DNA of 64,000 nucleotides, taken from NCBI RefSeq assembly GCF_038562415.1, contig NZ_JBCFBA010000010.1:83162-147161 (forward strand). The letters are read 5' to 3'. The DNA is from Solidesulfovibrio sp. Its GTDB lineage: Bacteria; Desulfobacterota; Desulfovibrionia; Desulfovibrionales; Desulfovibrionaceae. Of the stretch, positions 32,662 through 42,484 are shown piece by piece (positions within the stretch are counted from its first letter, which is position 1; the number at the start of each line of letters is the position of its first letter). Under the pieces are notes generated by a model, which did not search any database, was not told the origin of the DNA, and saw nothing but the letters and a program-made list of their open reading frames with translations. The translations under genes were made by a program, and so were the position numbers.

Positions 32662-35205
32662 ATGGAGTTGCTCGACGATCTCGCCCTGGCGGCGCGTCTG
32701 GCCCGCCGGGAGCTTCGCGCCGGAATCCGGGGTTTCGGCGTGTTTCTGGCCTGCCTGGCCATCGGTGTCGGGGCCGTGGCCGGGGTGGGCAGCCTGGCCG
32801 CCGCCCATCGCCAGGGCCTGGCCCGGGACGCGGCCACGCTTCTCGGCGGCGACCTGGAGGCGACGCTCTCCCAGCGCCCGGCCACGCCCGAGGAACTGGC
32901 CGCCTTGCGGGCCCTGGGCCCGACCTCCCACCTCGTCTCCCTGCAGGTCATGGCCCGGCGCGAAACCGGGCCGGCCAAACGGGCCCTGGCCACCTTGCGG
33001 GCCGTGGACGAGGCCTATCCGCTCTACGGCGTGGTCGCCCTGGACCCCGCCCGGCCCCTGGCGGAGGTGCTGGCCGTGCGCGACGGGCTGCCAGGGGCGG
33101 CCGCCGCGCCGGAACTCCTTTCCCGCCTGGGCTTGGGCCTGGGCGAACGCCTCCGGGTGGCCGACGCCATTTTTGAAATACGGGCCGTGCTCGGCCGCGA
33201 GCCCGACGCCTCGGCCGGGCTGGCCTCCTCCCTGGGGCCGCGCCTGGTGGTCGGGATCGACCAGTTGGCAAAGGCCGGGCTGACCGGTCCCGGCAGCCTC
33301 ACCCGGCATTCCTACCGGGTACGGCTGCCCGCCGGCGCCGACGCCCCGGCCCTGGCCGAGGGCCTACGCCAGGCCTTTCCCACCTCCGGCTGGCGCGTGC
33401 GCGACGCCGCCGCCGCCCAGCCGGGACTCGCGCGCTTCATGGACCGCCTCACCGCCGTCACCGGCCTGGTGGCCCTGGCCTCGCTGCTTTTGGGCGGCAT
33501 CGGCGTCTCCCAGGCCGTTTCCGGCTATCTCGACGGCCGCACCATTGCCGTGGCCACCCTCAAATGCCTGGGCGCGCCCCGGCGCCTGGTCGCGGCCACC
33601 TATTTCCTGGTCATCGCCGCCCTGGCCGGGGTCGGCATCGCGGCCGGGCTGGCCCTGGGCGCGGCGGCGCCGCCGCTGGCCGGGCCGATCCTGTCGCGGT
33701 TTCTGCCCGTGACGCTGGCCCCCGGGCCCTACCCCGGCGCCCTGACCCTGGCCGCGGCCTGCGGCGCCCTGACCACCCTGGGCTTTTCCCTGCCCCATCT
33801 GGCCATGGCCGGCCGCACGCCGCCGCTGCTGCTGTTCCGCGGCTACGCCGCCCCGTCCCTGGCCCGGGCCACGCTTGCCGCCCGGCTGCCGGGCCTGGCC
33901 TGCCTGGCCGCCCTGGCCGCCCTGGCCATCGGCGTCTCGCCCAACCGGCGCCTGGGCATCGGCTTCGTCGTGGCCGTGGTCGGGGCCACGCTGCTGTTGC
34001 GCCTGCTCTCGCGCCTGGCCAGGCTGCTGGCCAGGCTTCCCGGCCGCCGCCACGGCCCGGTGGGCCTGGGCCTTCGCGCCCTGACCCGGCCGGACAACCG
34101 GGTGGCACCGGTGCTGGCCGCCCTGGGCCTGGGGCTTTCGATCCTGTGCGCCATGGCCCTGGTCGAGGCCAATTTCCGCCAGGCGGCCGTGGAGGACATC
34201 CCCCGCGCCGCGCCGGCTTTTTTCTTCGTCGACATCCAGCCCGGCCAGCGCGACGACTTCCTGGCCACGGCCACGGCCGTGCCGGGCGTGACGCGCGTCG
34301 AGACCTCGCCCATGGCCCGGGGCCGCATCGCGCGCCTCGGCGACGTCCCGGCCGAGTCGGTCGCGGCCGACGAGGACGTCCGCTGGGCCGTGCAGGGCGA
34401 CCGGGGGCTCACCTACGCCGCGGACATGCCCCAGGGCACGCGCCTGACGGCCGGCCGCTGGTGGCCCCGGGACTACGCCGGACCGCCGCTGGTCTCGGTG
34501 GAGGAGGCCGTGGCCAAGGGGCTGGGGCTCGGGCTTGGCGACACGGTGACGGTCAATGTCCTCGGCCGGGAGATCACGGCCACAGTGGCCAGTCTGCGCC
34601 GGGTCAACTGGCTTTCCCTGGCCATCAACTACGTCTTCGTCTTTTCCCCGGGCAGCCTCGACGGGGCGCCCGTGACCTACCTGGCCACGGCCTACACGGA
34701 CCCGGCCGCCCCGGGCAGCGACGAGGCGGTCTTCGCCGCGGTCACCGACCGTTTTCCCAACATCACGGCCATCGGCATCGGCGACGCCCTGACCGAGGTC
34801 ATGGCCATCGCCGACAAGGTGGCCACGGCCGTGACCGTGGCCGCCGGCGCGACCCTCGTCGTGGGCATGCTGGTGCTGGTGCAGACCATGGCCGCGGGCA
34901 TGCGGCGAAAGCTCTACGAGGCGGTCATCTGCAAGGTCTGCGGCGCCGGGCGGCGGGAGGTGCTGGTCATGCTGCTGACGGAAAACGCCCTGCTCGGCGT
35001 CATGGCCGGTCTGGCCGCCCTGGTCCTCGGCACGGCCCTGGCCCTGGCCTTCGTGACGACGTTCATGGAACTGCCGTTCCGCTTCTTTCCGGGCCCGGCC
35101 ATCGGCGCGGTGGGACTGGCCGCGGCCGCGACCCTCCTCCTGGGCCTGGCCGGCGTGATGCGTGCCCTTTCGGGCCAGGTCGGGCCGTGGCTGCGAAACG
35201 ATTGA
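32662..35205 (+). CDS. FtsX/YbbP-type ABC transporter permease
   Basis: 847 residues with a helix near 25-45, a large periplasmic domain and two sets of three to four helices (for example near 265-370 and 720-840). This is the double-FtsX layout of YbbP/LolCE relatives. Such permeases need a separate ATPase (YbbA/LolD type), which is not adjacent. A lipid or lipoprotein extraction role is usual for the family. AAAGGAG precedes the ATG. The gene ends at a strong terminator. Confidence 0.88.
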   Translation: MELLDDLALAARLARRELRAGIRGFGVFLACLAIGVGAVAGVGSLAAAHRQGLARDAATLLGGDLEATLSQRPATPEELAALRALGPTSHLVSLQVMARRETGPAKRALATLRAVDEAYPLYGVVALDPARPLAEVLAVRDGLPGAAAAPELLSRLGLGLGERLRVADAIFEIRAVLGREPDASAGLASSLGPRLVVGIDQLAKAGLTGPGSLTRHSYRVRLPAGADAPALAEGLRQAFPTSGWRVRDAAAAQPGLARFMDRLTAVTGLVALASLLLGGIGVSQAVSGYLDGRTIAVATLKCLGAPRRLVAATYFLVIAALAGVGIAAGLALGAAAPPLAGPILSRFLPVTLAPGPYPGALTLAAACGALTTLGFSLPHLAMAGRTPPLLLFRGYAAPSLARATLAARLPGLACLAALAALAIGVSPNRRLGIGFVVAVVGATLLLRLLSRLARLLARLPGRRHGPVGLGLRALTRPDNRVAPVLAALGLGLSILCAMALVEANFRQAAVEDIPRAAPAFFFVDIQPGQRDDFLATATAVPGVTRVETSPMARGRIARLGDVPAESVAADEDVRWAVQGDRGLTYAADMPQGTRLTAGRWWPRDYAGPPLVSVEEAVAKGLGLGLGDTVTVNVLGREITATVASLRRVNWLSLAINYVFVFSPGSLDGAPVTYLATAYTDPAAPGSDEAVFAAVTDRFPNITAIGIGDALTEVMAIADKVATAVTVAAGATLVVGMLVLVQTMAAGMRRKLYEAVICKVCGAGRREVLVMLLTENALLGVMAGLAALVLGTALALAFVTTFMELPFRFFPGPAIGAVGLAAAATLLLGLAGVMRALSGQVGPWLRND

Positions 35206-35214
35206 ACGCCCGGG

Positions 35215-35236
35215 GCGCCCCCCGGGGCGCTTTTTT
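35215..35236 (+). terminator. Rho-independent terminator of the FtsX-type permease gene
   Basis: GCGCCC pairs with GGGCGC within 35215-35230, followed by six T residues (35231-35236). The last T is the first base of the convergent gene's stop complement. It sits 10 bases after the permease stop. Confidence 0.88.
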
Positions 35237-35640
35237 CAGTCGTCGGCGCCGGCCGGCCGTTCGGGCAAGCCACGGCGCAGGGCGGTTTCCAGGCGATCGT
35301 AGATGGCCAGTTGCCTGGGCGAGAGCACGGGGCGGATCTTCTGGTCGCTTCGGCGCAGGATGCCGTCGAGTTCGGGCCGGCTGCGGCCGAGCACCCGGAA
35401 CATTTCCCGGCGGGCCTCCTCGCGGGCGGCAAGGAAGGTCCGGCGCTGGCCGGGGTCGAGGTCGAGCAGGCGCATCTCCTCGGCCTCGGCCCGGCTGTGG
35501 GCCGCGTCGAAATCGGCCACGTCCCGGGCCCGCATTTCATGGGTGGCCCGGTAAGCCGCCCCGGCCCAACCCAGCCCCAGGCCCAGGGCGAAAATGCCGG
35601 CGATCCCGAGCAGGGGTCCCAAACCGTGCGGCTTACGCAT
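35236..35640 (-). CDS. Periplasmic metal-sensor/Spy-like protein
   Basis: 134 residues. One N-terminal membrane segment (LLGIAGIFALGLGLGWAG) is followed by a soluble helical domain rich in Glu and Arg. The segments EEMRLLDLDPGQRRTFLAA and LSPRQLAIYDRLE are the LTxxQ-like motifs of the Spy/CpxP/heavy-metal-sensor (CnrX-like) group. Its start overlaps the end of the sigma factor gene by eight bases (ATG within the last codons), so the two are translationally coupled. A role as partner or anti-sigma-type sensor is likely. Confidence 0.78.
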   Translation of the reverse strand: MRKPHGLGPLLGIAGIFALGLGLGWAGAAYRATHEMRARDVADFDAAHSRAEAEEMRLLDLDPGQRRTFLAAREEARREMFRVLGRSRPELDGILRRSDQKIRPVLSPRQLAIYDRLETALRRGLPERPAGADD

Positions 35641-36196
35641 AGTCCTTCTCCAGGAAAGCCTTGAGCTTTCGCCTGGCCCGAAAGGCCCGCACCTTGACGT
35701 TGACCGCCGTGAGGCCGGTCATGGCCGCCACCTCCTCGACGCTTTTGCCCTCGATGCCGAGCAGCACGAGCAGGGTGCGGTCCCGGGGCCCGAGCACCGC
35801 CATGGCCGACTCCAGGCGGCGCCGGGCTTCCCTGGCTTCCAGGCGCTCCTGGTCGCGTTCGTCGGCCAGGCTGTCGTCGAGCCCGGCCACCAGGCCGTCC
35901 TCGGCCTTGCGGCGCCGCAGCCAGTCGATGCAGGTGTTGGCGGCGATGCGGTGCAGCCAGCCCCGAAACACCGCGCCGTTGCGCAGCGCCCCCAGGTTGA
36001 GGTAGGCCTTGACGAAGATCTCCTGGGCCAGGTCCTCCATGCCGTCCGGGTCGTCGCAGAACCGGGACACCAGGTGCAGCACGGCGGGCTGGTGCCTGGC
36101 GACCAGGGCCGCGAAGGCCCGCTGGTCGCCCTGGGCGGCCGCCTTGCTCAGGACGGCGTCGTCGCTGCCTTCCCCTCGTGCCTCGCTGCCTGCCAT
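35633..36196 (-). CDS. ECF-type RNA polymerase sigma factor
   Basis: 187 residues. Region 2 includes FCDDPDGMEDLAQEIFVKAY and GWLHRIAANTCIDWLRRRK; region 4 includes LLGIEGKSVEEVAAMTG and ending VKVRAFRARRKLKAFLEKDY. It is a standard group 4 (RpoE-like) sigma factor and should direct a small stress regulon together with the sensor encoded downstream. The start at 36196 (MAGSEARGEG) has only a weak ribosome site; a start slightly downstream is possible. Confidence 0.92.
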   Translation of the reverse strand: MAGSEARGEGSDDAVLSKAAAQGDQRAFAALVARHQPAVLHLVSRFCDDPDGMEDLAQEIFVKAYLNLGALRNGAVFRGWLHRIAANTCIDWLRRRKAEDGLVAGLDDSLADERDQERLEAREARRRLESAMAVLGPRDRTLLVLLGIEGKSVEEVAAMTGLTAVNVKVRAFRARRKLKAFLEKDYA

Positions 36197-36385
36197 GTCC
36201 GCCGACCACCGCCGTGAAGTCCTGACGTGCACCGGCCACGGGGACCCCGGGCCGTCTGGTGCCGACGGTTCAGGCGCGGGAAGCGGCCGCCGGGTTACAC
36301 CCCCGGCTCGACATTCCCCCTTTCGAAGGCTATTTCCGGGGCGCGGCGGCCGCACGCGGCCGCCAGCCCCCTTGCGGAGCGCGCC

Positions 36386-36910
36386 ATGTCCCCCCTTGAC
36401 GAACGCAACATCTACCTCATCGGCCCCCGGGCCTCGGGCAAGACGACGCTCGGCCGGCTTTTGGCCGAGCGCCTGGGCCGGCCCTTCGCGGACCTCGACG
36501 CCCGGTTCGTGGAAATCCACGGCGAGAGCATCGCCGCCCTGGTCGCCCGGGACGGCTGGGAGGCCTTCCGCCTGGCCGAGGCGGCCATCATGGCCGAGAT
36601 CGGGAAGGAGACGGGGCTGGTGGTGGCCACCGGCGGCGGGGCGGTGCTCATGCCCGAAAACCGGGCGGTCCTGGCGCGCGGCCTGGTCTTCTACCTTCAG
36701 GCCCAGCCCGAGCGGCTGGCCGAGCGGCTCATGGCCGACATGCTCGAGGCGCAGCGGCCAAGGCTCACGGAACTGGGCCTTCGCGAGGAAATCACCGCCA
36801 CCCTGGCCGAGCGCGAACCCCTCTACCTCGCCTGCGCCCACGCCTGCCTGCCCGAACGCGGCCCCGAGGAACTGCTGGACATGGCCCTGCGCGCCCTGGC
36901 CGCCTGGTAG
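36386..36910 (+). CDS. Shikimate kinase
   Basis: 174 residues. The P-loop is GPRASGKTTLGRLLAERLG, the substrate region FADLDARFVEIHGESI and the lid base ATGGGAVLMPENR. It phosphorylates shikimate in aromatic amino acid synthesis. Other aro genes are not in the window, so this may be one of two copies (AroK/AroL). GGAG precedes the ATG at 36386. Confidence 0.9.
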   Translation: MSPLDERNIYLIGPRASGKTTLGRLLAERLGRPFADLDARFVEIHGESIAALVARDGWEAFRLAEAAIMAEIGKETGLVVATGGGAVLMPENRAVLARGLVFYLQAQPERLAERLMADMLEAQRPRLTELGLREEITATLAEREPLYLACAHACLPERGPEELLDMALRALAAW

Positions 36911-37018
36911 GGAGCCCGCAAGGGCACGGGGGACCGCCGGCCTGGCCGATCCCCCGCCCAGGCCGCGCCGGGCCGGTTCGCCCGCCGCGCCCCGTTGGCA
37001 AGCGCCCCCGCGCCCGGC

Positions 37019-38356
37019 TCAGACCGGGCAGAAAATGGCCGGGTCCTCGGCGAACGGCGTCACCCCGTGCTGGCCCGTGGATTCGATGACCGAACGCCAG
37101 TAATCCGACGTGATGTTGAGTTTTTTTCGCCGCATGGTCACCAGGTCCAGCGGCAGGTGGACGTAGCGGCCGTAGAGCTTCGAGACCACCATGCCCGTCT
37201 TGCCGGCCATGGCCGCGTGCACGGCGTTTTGCCCGAGAAAGCCGCAATAGACCCGGTCGTTGGCGTTGGCCGGCACCGAGCGCACGATGTAGCTCGGGTC
37301 GATGAACTTGAGCGTCATGGGCAGGCCGCGCTGGCGGAAATGGGCCTCGATCTCGGCGGAGAGGAACTGGGCGATGTCGCCCAGCACCGGATTGCCCGAG
37401 GCGTCGCGCAACCCCGTGTCCGGCAGCAGATGCTGGCCCGCGCCCTCGGCGGCCACGATCACGGCATGGCCCCGGTGCCGCAGGCGCTCCTCTAGGGAGG
37501 GCAGCAGCCCATGGGGGCCGGTGAGCGCGAAGGGGTATTCCGGCACCAGGACGTAGTTGACTTCCTTGAGGGCCAGGGTGGCCTGGGCGGCGATGAACCC
37601 GGATTCGCGGCCCATGAGCTTGACCAGGCCCACGCCGTTTAACACGCCGATGGCCTCGGTGTGGGCGCAGCGGATGGCCTCGGTGGCCTTTTCCACGGCC
37701 GTGTCGAAGCCGAAGGACTGGGTGACCAGGTTGATGTCGTTGTCGATGGTTTTCGGCACGCCGATGATGCTGATTTTCGAGCCGCGCTTGGCGATCTCCT
37801 CCTGGATGCGCCGGGCGGCCTTCATGGTGCCGTCGCCGCCGATGACGAAGAGCATGGCGACATTGAGGCGTTCCAGGGAGTCGGCGATGTCCTCGGGCTT
37901 TTGCGGCCCCCGGCTCGAACCGAGCACCGTGCCGCCGAACTGGTGGATGTCGGAAACGTTTTCCGGGGTCAGTTCCACCGGGGCGTGGCCGTAGGACTCG
38001 ATGAAGCCTTGCAGGCCGAAGCGGATCCCGAGCACGCCGGCCACGTTGTAGTTGTGGTGCGCCTCCATGACGATGGCCCGGATGACGTCGTTTAAGCCCG
38101 GACACAGGCCGCCGCAGGTGACGATGGCCGCCTTGACCTTGGAGGAGTCGTAATAGATGCGGCTTCTCGGGCCGGCCAGCTCGAAATCGACGAAGCACGG
38201 CCCGGCGCCCTCGCCGAGCTCCCCGGCGTCGAGCTCCAGCCGGACCCGGGCGTCGTCGGCGAAGCGGCAATAGGGCAGCGGCGAGGGGATCTTGGCCGGC
38301 CCGAGGACCGGTATGGACGTGTCCACGGACGCCTTTTCGCAGGAAGCTTCCATCAT
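37019..38356 (-). CDS. ATP-dependent 6-phosphofructokinase-family enzyme
   Basis: 445 residues, longer than E. coli PfkA because of an N-terminal extension of about 70 residues. Motifs are CGGLCPGLNDVIRAIV, GGDGTMKAA and PKTIDNDI. GGDGT (Gly rather than Asp) favours ATP as donor, although the Lys of PKTIDND is of the pyrophosphate-type lineage; this mixed pattern marks the group III enzymes, which are mostly ATP-dependent. It acts in glycolysis. The ATG at 38356 is followed directly by a second ATG. Confidence 0.88.
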   Translation of the reverse strand: MMEASCEKASVDTSIPVLGPAKIPSPLPYCRFADDARVRLELDAGELGEGAGPCFVDFELAGPRSRIYYDSSKVKAAIVTCGGLCPGLNDVIRAIVMEAHHNYNVAGVLGIRFGLQGFIESYGHAPVELTPENVSDIHQFGGTVLGSSRGPQKPEDIADSLERLNVAMLFVIGGDGTMKAARRIQEEIAKRGSKISIIGVPKTIDNDINLVTQSFGFDTAVEKATEAIRCAHTEAIGVLNGVGLVKLMGRESGFIAAQATLALKEVNYVLVPEYPFALTGPHGLLPSLEERLRHRGHAVIVAAEGAGQHLLPDTGLRDASGNPVLGDIAQFLSAEIEAHFRQRGLPMTLKFIDPSYIVRSVPANANDRVYCGFLGQNAVHAAMAGKTGMVVSKLYGRYVHLPLDLVTMRRKKLNITSDYWRSVIESTGQHGVTPFAEDPAIFCPV

Positions 38357-38456
38357 GTCCGTCTCCTTTGGGATAGGAAGGCGTTAGCAGCTTCCCGAAG
38401 CCCGGGCAACTCGGCCCGGCGACGAAGGCGTGAAAACGGTCTGGCGGCAACGGCGG

Positions 38457-40538
38457 CTAGAAGCGCTCGAAATCGGCCTCCCGGTCGGGCCCCCCGGCGG
38501 CCTTCCGCCCCGCTGCCCCGGCCTTGCCGCCGGCCAGGACCGGACGGGCGGCGACTTTTCGGGCGGCCGGCTCCTGGTGGGCCGGCGGGGCGACGAGCCG
38601 GGCCTCGGGCATCCGGAAAAAGCCCACGCTGGCCTGGAGCTGCTCCGCCTGGGCCGAGAGCTCCTCGGCGGTGGAGGCCAGTTCCTCGGAGGCCGAGGCG
38701 TTTTGCTGGATGACGAGGTCGAGCTGCTGCAGGGCGCCGTTGACCTGGCCGGCCCCCTGGCTCTGCTCCTGGCTCGTGGCGCTGATCTCCTGGATGAGGT
38801 CGGCCGTGTGCTGGATGTCGGGCACGAGCTTGGACAGGAGCTCTCCGGCGCGCTGGGCCACCTGCGTGCTGGCGCGGGAAATGCCGGTGATTTCCGAAGC
38901 CGCGGCCTGGCTGCGCTCGGCGAGCTTTCTGACCTCGGAGGCGACCACGGCGAAACCCCGGCCGTGTTCGCTGGCCCGGGCCGCCTCCACGGCGGCGTTC
39001 AAGGCCAGCAGGTCGGTCTGGCGGGCGATCTCCTCGATGATGGAGATCTTGCCGGCGATCTCGGTCATGGCGGACACGGTCTGGGCCACGGCCGCGCCGG
39101 ACTCCCGGGCGTCGGCGGCGGCCTTGACGGCGATGGTCTCGGTCTGGCGGGCGTTGTCCGCGTTCTGCTTGATGCTCGCCACCATCTGCTCCATGGCCGA
39201 GGAGGACTCTTCCACGGCCGAGGCCTGGGCGGACGCTCCCTGGGAGAGAGATTCGGAGGAGGCGCTCATCTCCTCGCTGCCCGAGGCCACGTTTTCGGCC
39301 CCGGCCTGGACCTCGCCCACCACCTCGCGCAACCTGTCCACCATGGCCGCCATGGAGACCAGCAGGGCGTCCTTGTCCGAGCGCGGCGCCACGGACACGG
39401 TCAGGTCGCCCTGGGACAGCCGGCCGGCCGTTTCGGCGGCCTGGCGCTCGGCCTGGATCATCCGGCCCATGGCGGCCAGCAGCTTGCCGATCTCGTCGCC
39501 CCTGTCCACGGTCACGTCGCTGGAGACGTCGCCGGCGGCCACGGCCTCGGCCACGGCGATGGCCCTGGCCACGCCGCCCCGGATGGCCCGGGTGATGGCC
39601 ACGGCGCACAGCAGGCCCACGGCCAGGGCCAGGCCCGACACGCCAAGGGACACCAGGTTGACGGAGCGGGCCTCGCCCTGCCGGGCGGCGGTCCCGGAAG
39701 CGATGATTTCGTCGGCCAGCTCGTTGACCCGCTCGCCGGTTTCGGCCATCGACTTGGTCGCCGCCGCCAGCGCCTCGGTGGAACGGACGAAATCATCTAT
39801 GCTTTTGCGGTACTCGGCGACCCTGTCCCCGATTTCCTGCAGCAGCGCCTTGTTGTCCCGCCGCGTCAGGTTTTCGAGCAACACGGCCTGGCCGTTGCGA
39901 AAGGACTCCAGGCCGGCCAGGGTCTTTTCCAGCATGTCCTTATCCCCGTTCCAGGCGAACATGGTCATCTGCTGGCGCACGGTCAACAGGATCCTGTTCA
40001 ACTCGCCGGCGGCATACCCGGCCTTGGCCGCGCGGGCCGCCGCGGCCAGGTCGTTGCCCGCGATCGTCTCGTCGAGAACCGCCTGGACGTTCTTGCCGAA
40101 CGCCTCGAGGCGCTGCAGCGCCGCCACCCCGGCCGAGGCGAAGGCCTTGACCATGTTTTGCCTGTCGGCGGCGGTCTGCCGGTACTCCTCGACCGTTTTC
40201 GCGTAGGCGTCCAGGGCGGCCACGATCTTGTCCACGAGCGCCTGTTGGGCGGGGTCGGGCAACAGTTCGCGAAGCGCCTTGGCCTTGGCGGAGATGTCCG
40301 TGAGCCGGGCGCGCACGGCCTCCAGATCCTTCTGGGCGTATCCCTGGGCGTAGCGGCTCATGATCAGCCTGGCGGCGTAGAGGCCGTCGGCCAGGTCCTG
40401 GGCTTTGTCCTCGAGGTCCGACCTCTCCATGATGCCGGCCAAGCCCGTCCAGTAGACGCCGGACACGACCAGGGTGAACAGGATGCAAAGCCCGAATCCG
40501 GCCCCGAGCTTGAAGGCGATCCCACGATTTGAAAACAT
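38457..40538 (-). CDS. Methyl-accepting chemotaxis protein with DFERF tail (CheW-linked)
   Basis: 693 residues. A first helix ([19 protein letters not shown]), a long helical periplasmic domain and a second helix ([17 protein letters not shown]) lead to HAMP-like segments and the signalling core ([20 protein letters not shown]). The C terminus ends EADFERF after a linker rich in Ala, Gly and Lys, as in the receptor at 30420. It is 15 bases downstream of a cheW gene and probably cotranscribed. The ligand is unknown. Confidence 0.93.
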   Translation of the reverse strand: MFSNRGIAFKLGAGFGLCILFTLVVSGVYWTGLAGIMERSDLEDKAQDLADGLYAARLIMSRYAQGYAQKDLEAVRARLTDISAKAKALRELLPDPAQQALVDKIVAALDAYAKTVEEYRQTAADRQNMVKAFASAGVAALQRLEAFGKNVQAVLDETIAGNDLAAAARAAKAGYAAGELNRILLTVRQQMTMFAWNGDKDMLEKTLAGLESFRNGQAVLLENLTRRDNKALLQEIGDRVAEYRKSIDDFVRSTEALAAATKSMAETGERVNELADEIIASGTAARQGEARSVNLVSLGVSGLALAVGLLCAVAITRAIRGGVARAIAVAEAVAAGDVSSDVTVDRGDEIGKLLAAMGRMIQAERQAAETAGRLSQGDLTVSVAPRSDKDALLVSMAAMVDRLREVVGEVQAGAENVASGSEEMSASSESLSQGASAQASAVEESSSAMEQMVASIKQNADNARQTETIAVKAAADARESGAAVAQTVSAMTEIAGKISIIEEIARQTDLLALNAAVEAARASEHGRGFAVVASEVRKLAERSQAAASEITGISRASTQVAQRAGELLSKLVPDIQHTADLIQEISATSQEQSQGAGQVNGALQQLDLVIQQNASASEELASTAEELSAQAEQLQASVGFFRMPEARLVAPPAHQEPAARKVAARPVLAGGKAGAAGRKAAGGPDREADFERF

Positions 40539-40553
40539 GGCGCGCTCCTTTGA

Positions 40554-41087
40554 CTAATCGGCGGTCGGCCGACCCGCGTCGCCGCCAGGACCCGACTCGT
40601 CGGCTTCGGATGTGTTGCGGGACGCTTCGGCCCGATCCCCGAACGCGCCACGGCGGAAAACCGCGTCCAGGTCGAGCAGCAGGAGGAAACGGCCGCCGTC
40701 CCCGGCGATCCCGCGCAGCATGGCGGCGGAAGCCCGCGGCGGCGGCTGGACCGAGGCGCCCTCGATCTCGACGACCTCCAGGACGGCATCGGCCAGCAGC
40801 CCGGCCAGGGAGAGACGGCCGTCGTGTCGCCGTTCCACGATGACGATGCGGGTGTCGGGGGTATGGGCCACCGGGTCGAGGCCGAGCTGGCAGCCCAGGT
40901 CGCAGACCGCGACGGCCTCGCCCCGGACGTTGACGATCCCCGGCATGCAGGGCGGCGCCTGGGGGATCGCGGTGATGTCCGGGGCGTCGAGGATCTCCCT
41001 GACGCAGTGGATGGAGAGGGCGAAAACGGCGCTCCCGACTGAAAGCGTCAGGTAGCGATCCGTGGCAATCGTCGAGGCATTTTGCAC
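40554..41087 (-). CDS. cheW: CheW-like chemotaxis coupling protein
   Basis: 177 residues. YLTLSVGSAVFALSIHCVRE and GIVNVRGEAVAVCDLGCQLG are the CheW SH3-like strands, and ending LLLLDLDAVF is typical. A 30-residue Asp/Gly-rich tail extends beyond the domain. The start is GTG at 41087 with GAGGTG five bases earlier. It is paired with the receptor downstream, suggesting a dedicated receptor-coupling unit. Confidence 0.9.
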   Translation of the reverse strand: MQNASTIATDRYLTLSVGSAVFALSIHCVREILDAPDITAIPQAPPCMPGIVNVRGEAVAVCDLGCQLGLDPVAHTPDTRIVIVERRHDGRLSLAGLLADAVLEVVEIEGASVQPPPRASAAMLRGIAGDGGRFLLLLDLDAVFRRGAFGDRAEASRNTSEADESGPGGDAGRPTAD

Positions 41088-41532
41088 AGCACACCTCGTA
41101 GTGCCTGAAAAAGGATAGCGTCGCTGAGCGGCCCGTCACGGCGCCGATGCAGGGGAAACAACGACAGGAAGACGGCACCCCGCATATCGAGACTGTATGG
41201 AATCAAGAATCATTACAAATCATAAACAAAAAAGGACAGAACACGATGGCAGATGCGCCATCGCTCCTCAAATCCAAATTTCAAACTCCGATACGCAAAA
41301 TGCGTATAAAAACTTTCTATTTCGGAGATTCTGAAAACAACATTGAATTTTTCATCAAAACATGACACTCCGCCTGCAACACAGTACAGAAATACCGTCA
41401 GTGCCGATCACACCATTCTTGTTACCATATGAAATGCTCTGGTCATTTTCAACGGACTTACTTGGTTTTTTTCCTTCCCAAAAAAACACCGGATAATCGC
41501 GTGATCGCCCGCGCGGCAAAGGATATCCCGGC
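41088..41532. promoter_or_regulatory. AT-richer intergenic region with a perfect dyad
   Basis: 445 bases, clearly richer in A and T than the rest of the window. ATACGCA-AAA-TGCGTAT (41291-41307) is a perfect 7-bp dyad, a likely operator or hairpin. A possible 39-codon reading frame lies at 41246-41365. GGTTTTTTT and AAAAAAAC-ACC (about 41464-41489) form a second inverted repeat. The composition suggests transferred or decayed DNA. Confidence 0.5.
41246..41365 (+). CDS. Possible small protein in the AT-rich spacer
   Basis: 39 codons beginning MADAPSLLKSKFQTPIRK, with AAAAGGA 12 bases before the ATG. The sequence is basic in the first half (KSKFQTPIRKMRIKTF) and ends with an acidic/hydrophobic segment. 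No family is recognised, and the dyad at 41291-41307 lies inside it. It could equally be non-coding. Confidence 0.25.
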   Translation: MADAPSLLKSKFQTPIRKMRIKTFYFGDSENNIEFFIKT

Positions 41533-42399
41533 GTGACCCCCGGACGGCCCAGAAAAACAAGAGTCCCCGGCTCCGGTGACAAGCTGCGGTGTTGCCTGGA
41601 AATATTCGGACGGGCCTGGGGAAAGAACAGACAGGCGGAAAACCATGTCTCGCGGGACACACGCTGGACGCGGTGCGGGCTGCCCAAAAGCGTCAACACC
41701 GTGGCCGAGGACGTGCGTTGCGGCATCCCCAGCGACCGGCTGGCCGGCTATGCCGCCTATTTCGGCATCCCCATCGAACTGCTCGCCGATCAGGGCCGGG
41801 CCAGCAACGACGAGGCGCTGCTGGCCGCCCTGTTCGCGGCCAGGGAAGAGGCCGTCACGCCGCAGTTCGCCCTCTGGAAAAACCTCGGCGCGGATTTTCG
41901 CAGGCAATACTGCGCCGACAATACGGACGCGTACATGGCGAGCTTGCTGCAGGTCCTGCGCGGCGTCCACCTCCTGCACCTGCTTTACCCGCCAGCCCGC
42001 GAAATCCACCGCGGCTGCCTCCAGATACGGGGGGTCGACGGCCAGGCCCTCAACGGCCGAGGCAGCCTGTTCCATCAGGGCGAGGCGCTGCCGTTCGTCG
42101 CGGGGGTCAGCCGTTTCGGCGGCAACCTGCACCTGACCTGCCACTTCCGCGATTCCCGGCTGCTCGGCCGGCTCATGACCGAGGACCCGTTGCGCCATTT
42201 CGCCCTGTCGCGCCGCAAGCCCTTTTATCTCGACTGGCTCGGCGTGGGCGATTGCCTAAGCGGCCCGGCGACATGCGCCTTCATGCAATGCCACACCGAA
42301 CGGCTGGAGGCGGTGAAGGGGCAAAATCCCGACGAACTGTTCCGGCAATCCTGCCTGGCCGTGCGCCGCCAGGCCGGCCCGGTCCCCGGCGACCCGTAA
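41533..42399 (+). CDS. Hypothetical protein with a possible XRE-like helix-turn-helix
   Basis: 288 residues, not recognised as a whole. Residues around 50-90 (VNTVAEDVRCGIPSDRLAGY, then FGIPIELLAD) resemble the second half of a Cro/cI-type helix-turn-helix. The remainder looks like a soluble ligand or partner domain with several cysteines. The start is GTG at 41533 with AAAGGA upstream, in the AT-rich region; the first 30 residues are weakly supported. It may bind the dyad at 41291-41307. Confidence 0.5.
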   Translation: MTPGRPRKTRVPGSGDKLRCCLEIFGRAWGKNRQAENHVSRDTRWTRCGLPKSVNTVAEDVRCGIPSDRLAGYAAYFGIPIELLADQGRASNDEALLAALFAAREEAVTPQFALWKNLGADFRRQYCADNTDAYMASLLQVLRGVHLLHLLYPPAREIHRGCLQIRGVDGQALNGRGSLFHQGEALPFVAGVSRFGGNLHLTCHFRDSRLLGRLMTEDPLRHFALSRRKPFYLDWLGVGDCLSGPATCAFMQCHTERLEAVKGQNPDELFRQSCLAVRRQAGPVPGDP

Positions 42400-42484
42400 C
42401 CGGCCGCCGGCCCGGGGCGCGCGGCGGCAACGGCACGGCCAGACCGCGCGCGGCCCCTTTCCCCTGCCGGGACTCCCCGCCCGC

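Noticed and set aside
37019..38356. Pyrophosphate-dependent phosphofructokinase.
   Set aside because: The donor-deciding motif is GGDGT, which favours ATP; the PKTIDND lysine alone is not sufficient for a pyrophosphate call.
38430..40532. A 700-codon plus-strand open frame antisense to the chemoreceptor.
   Set aside because: Repetitive Gly/Leu/His composition that is a shadow of the MCP coding strand; no start context or family.
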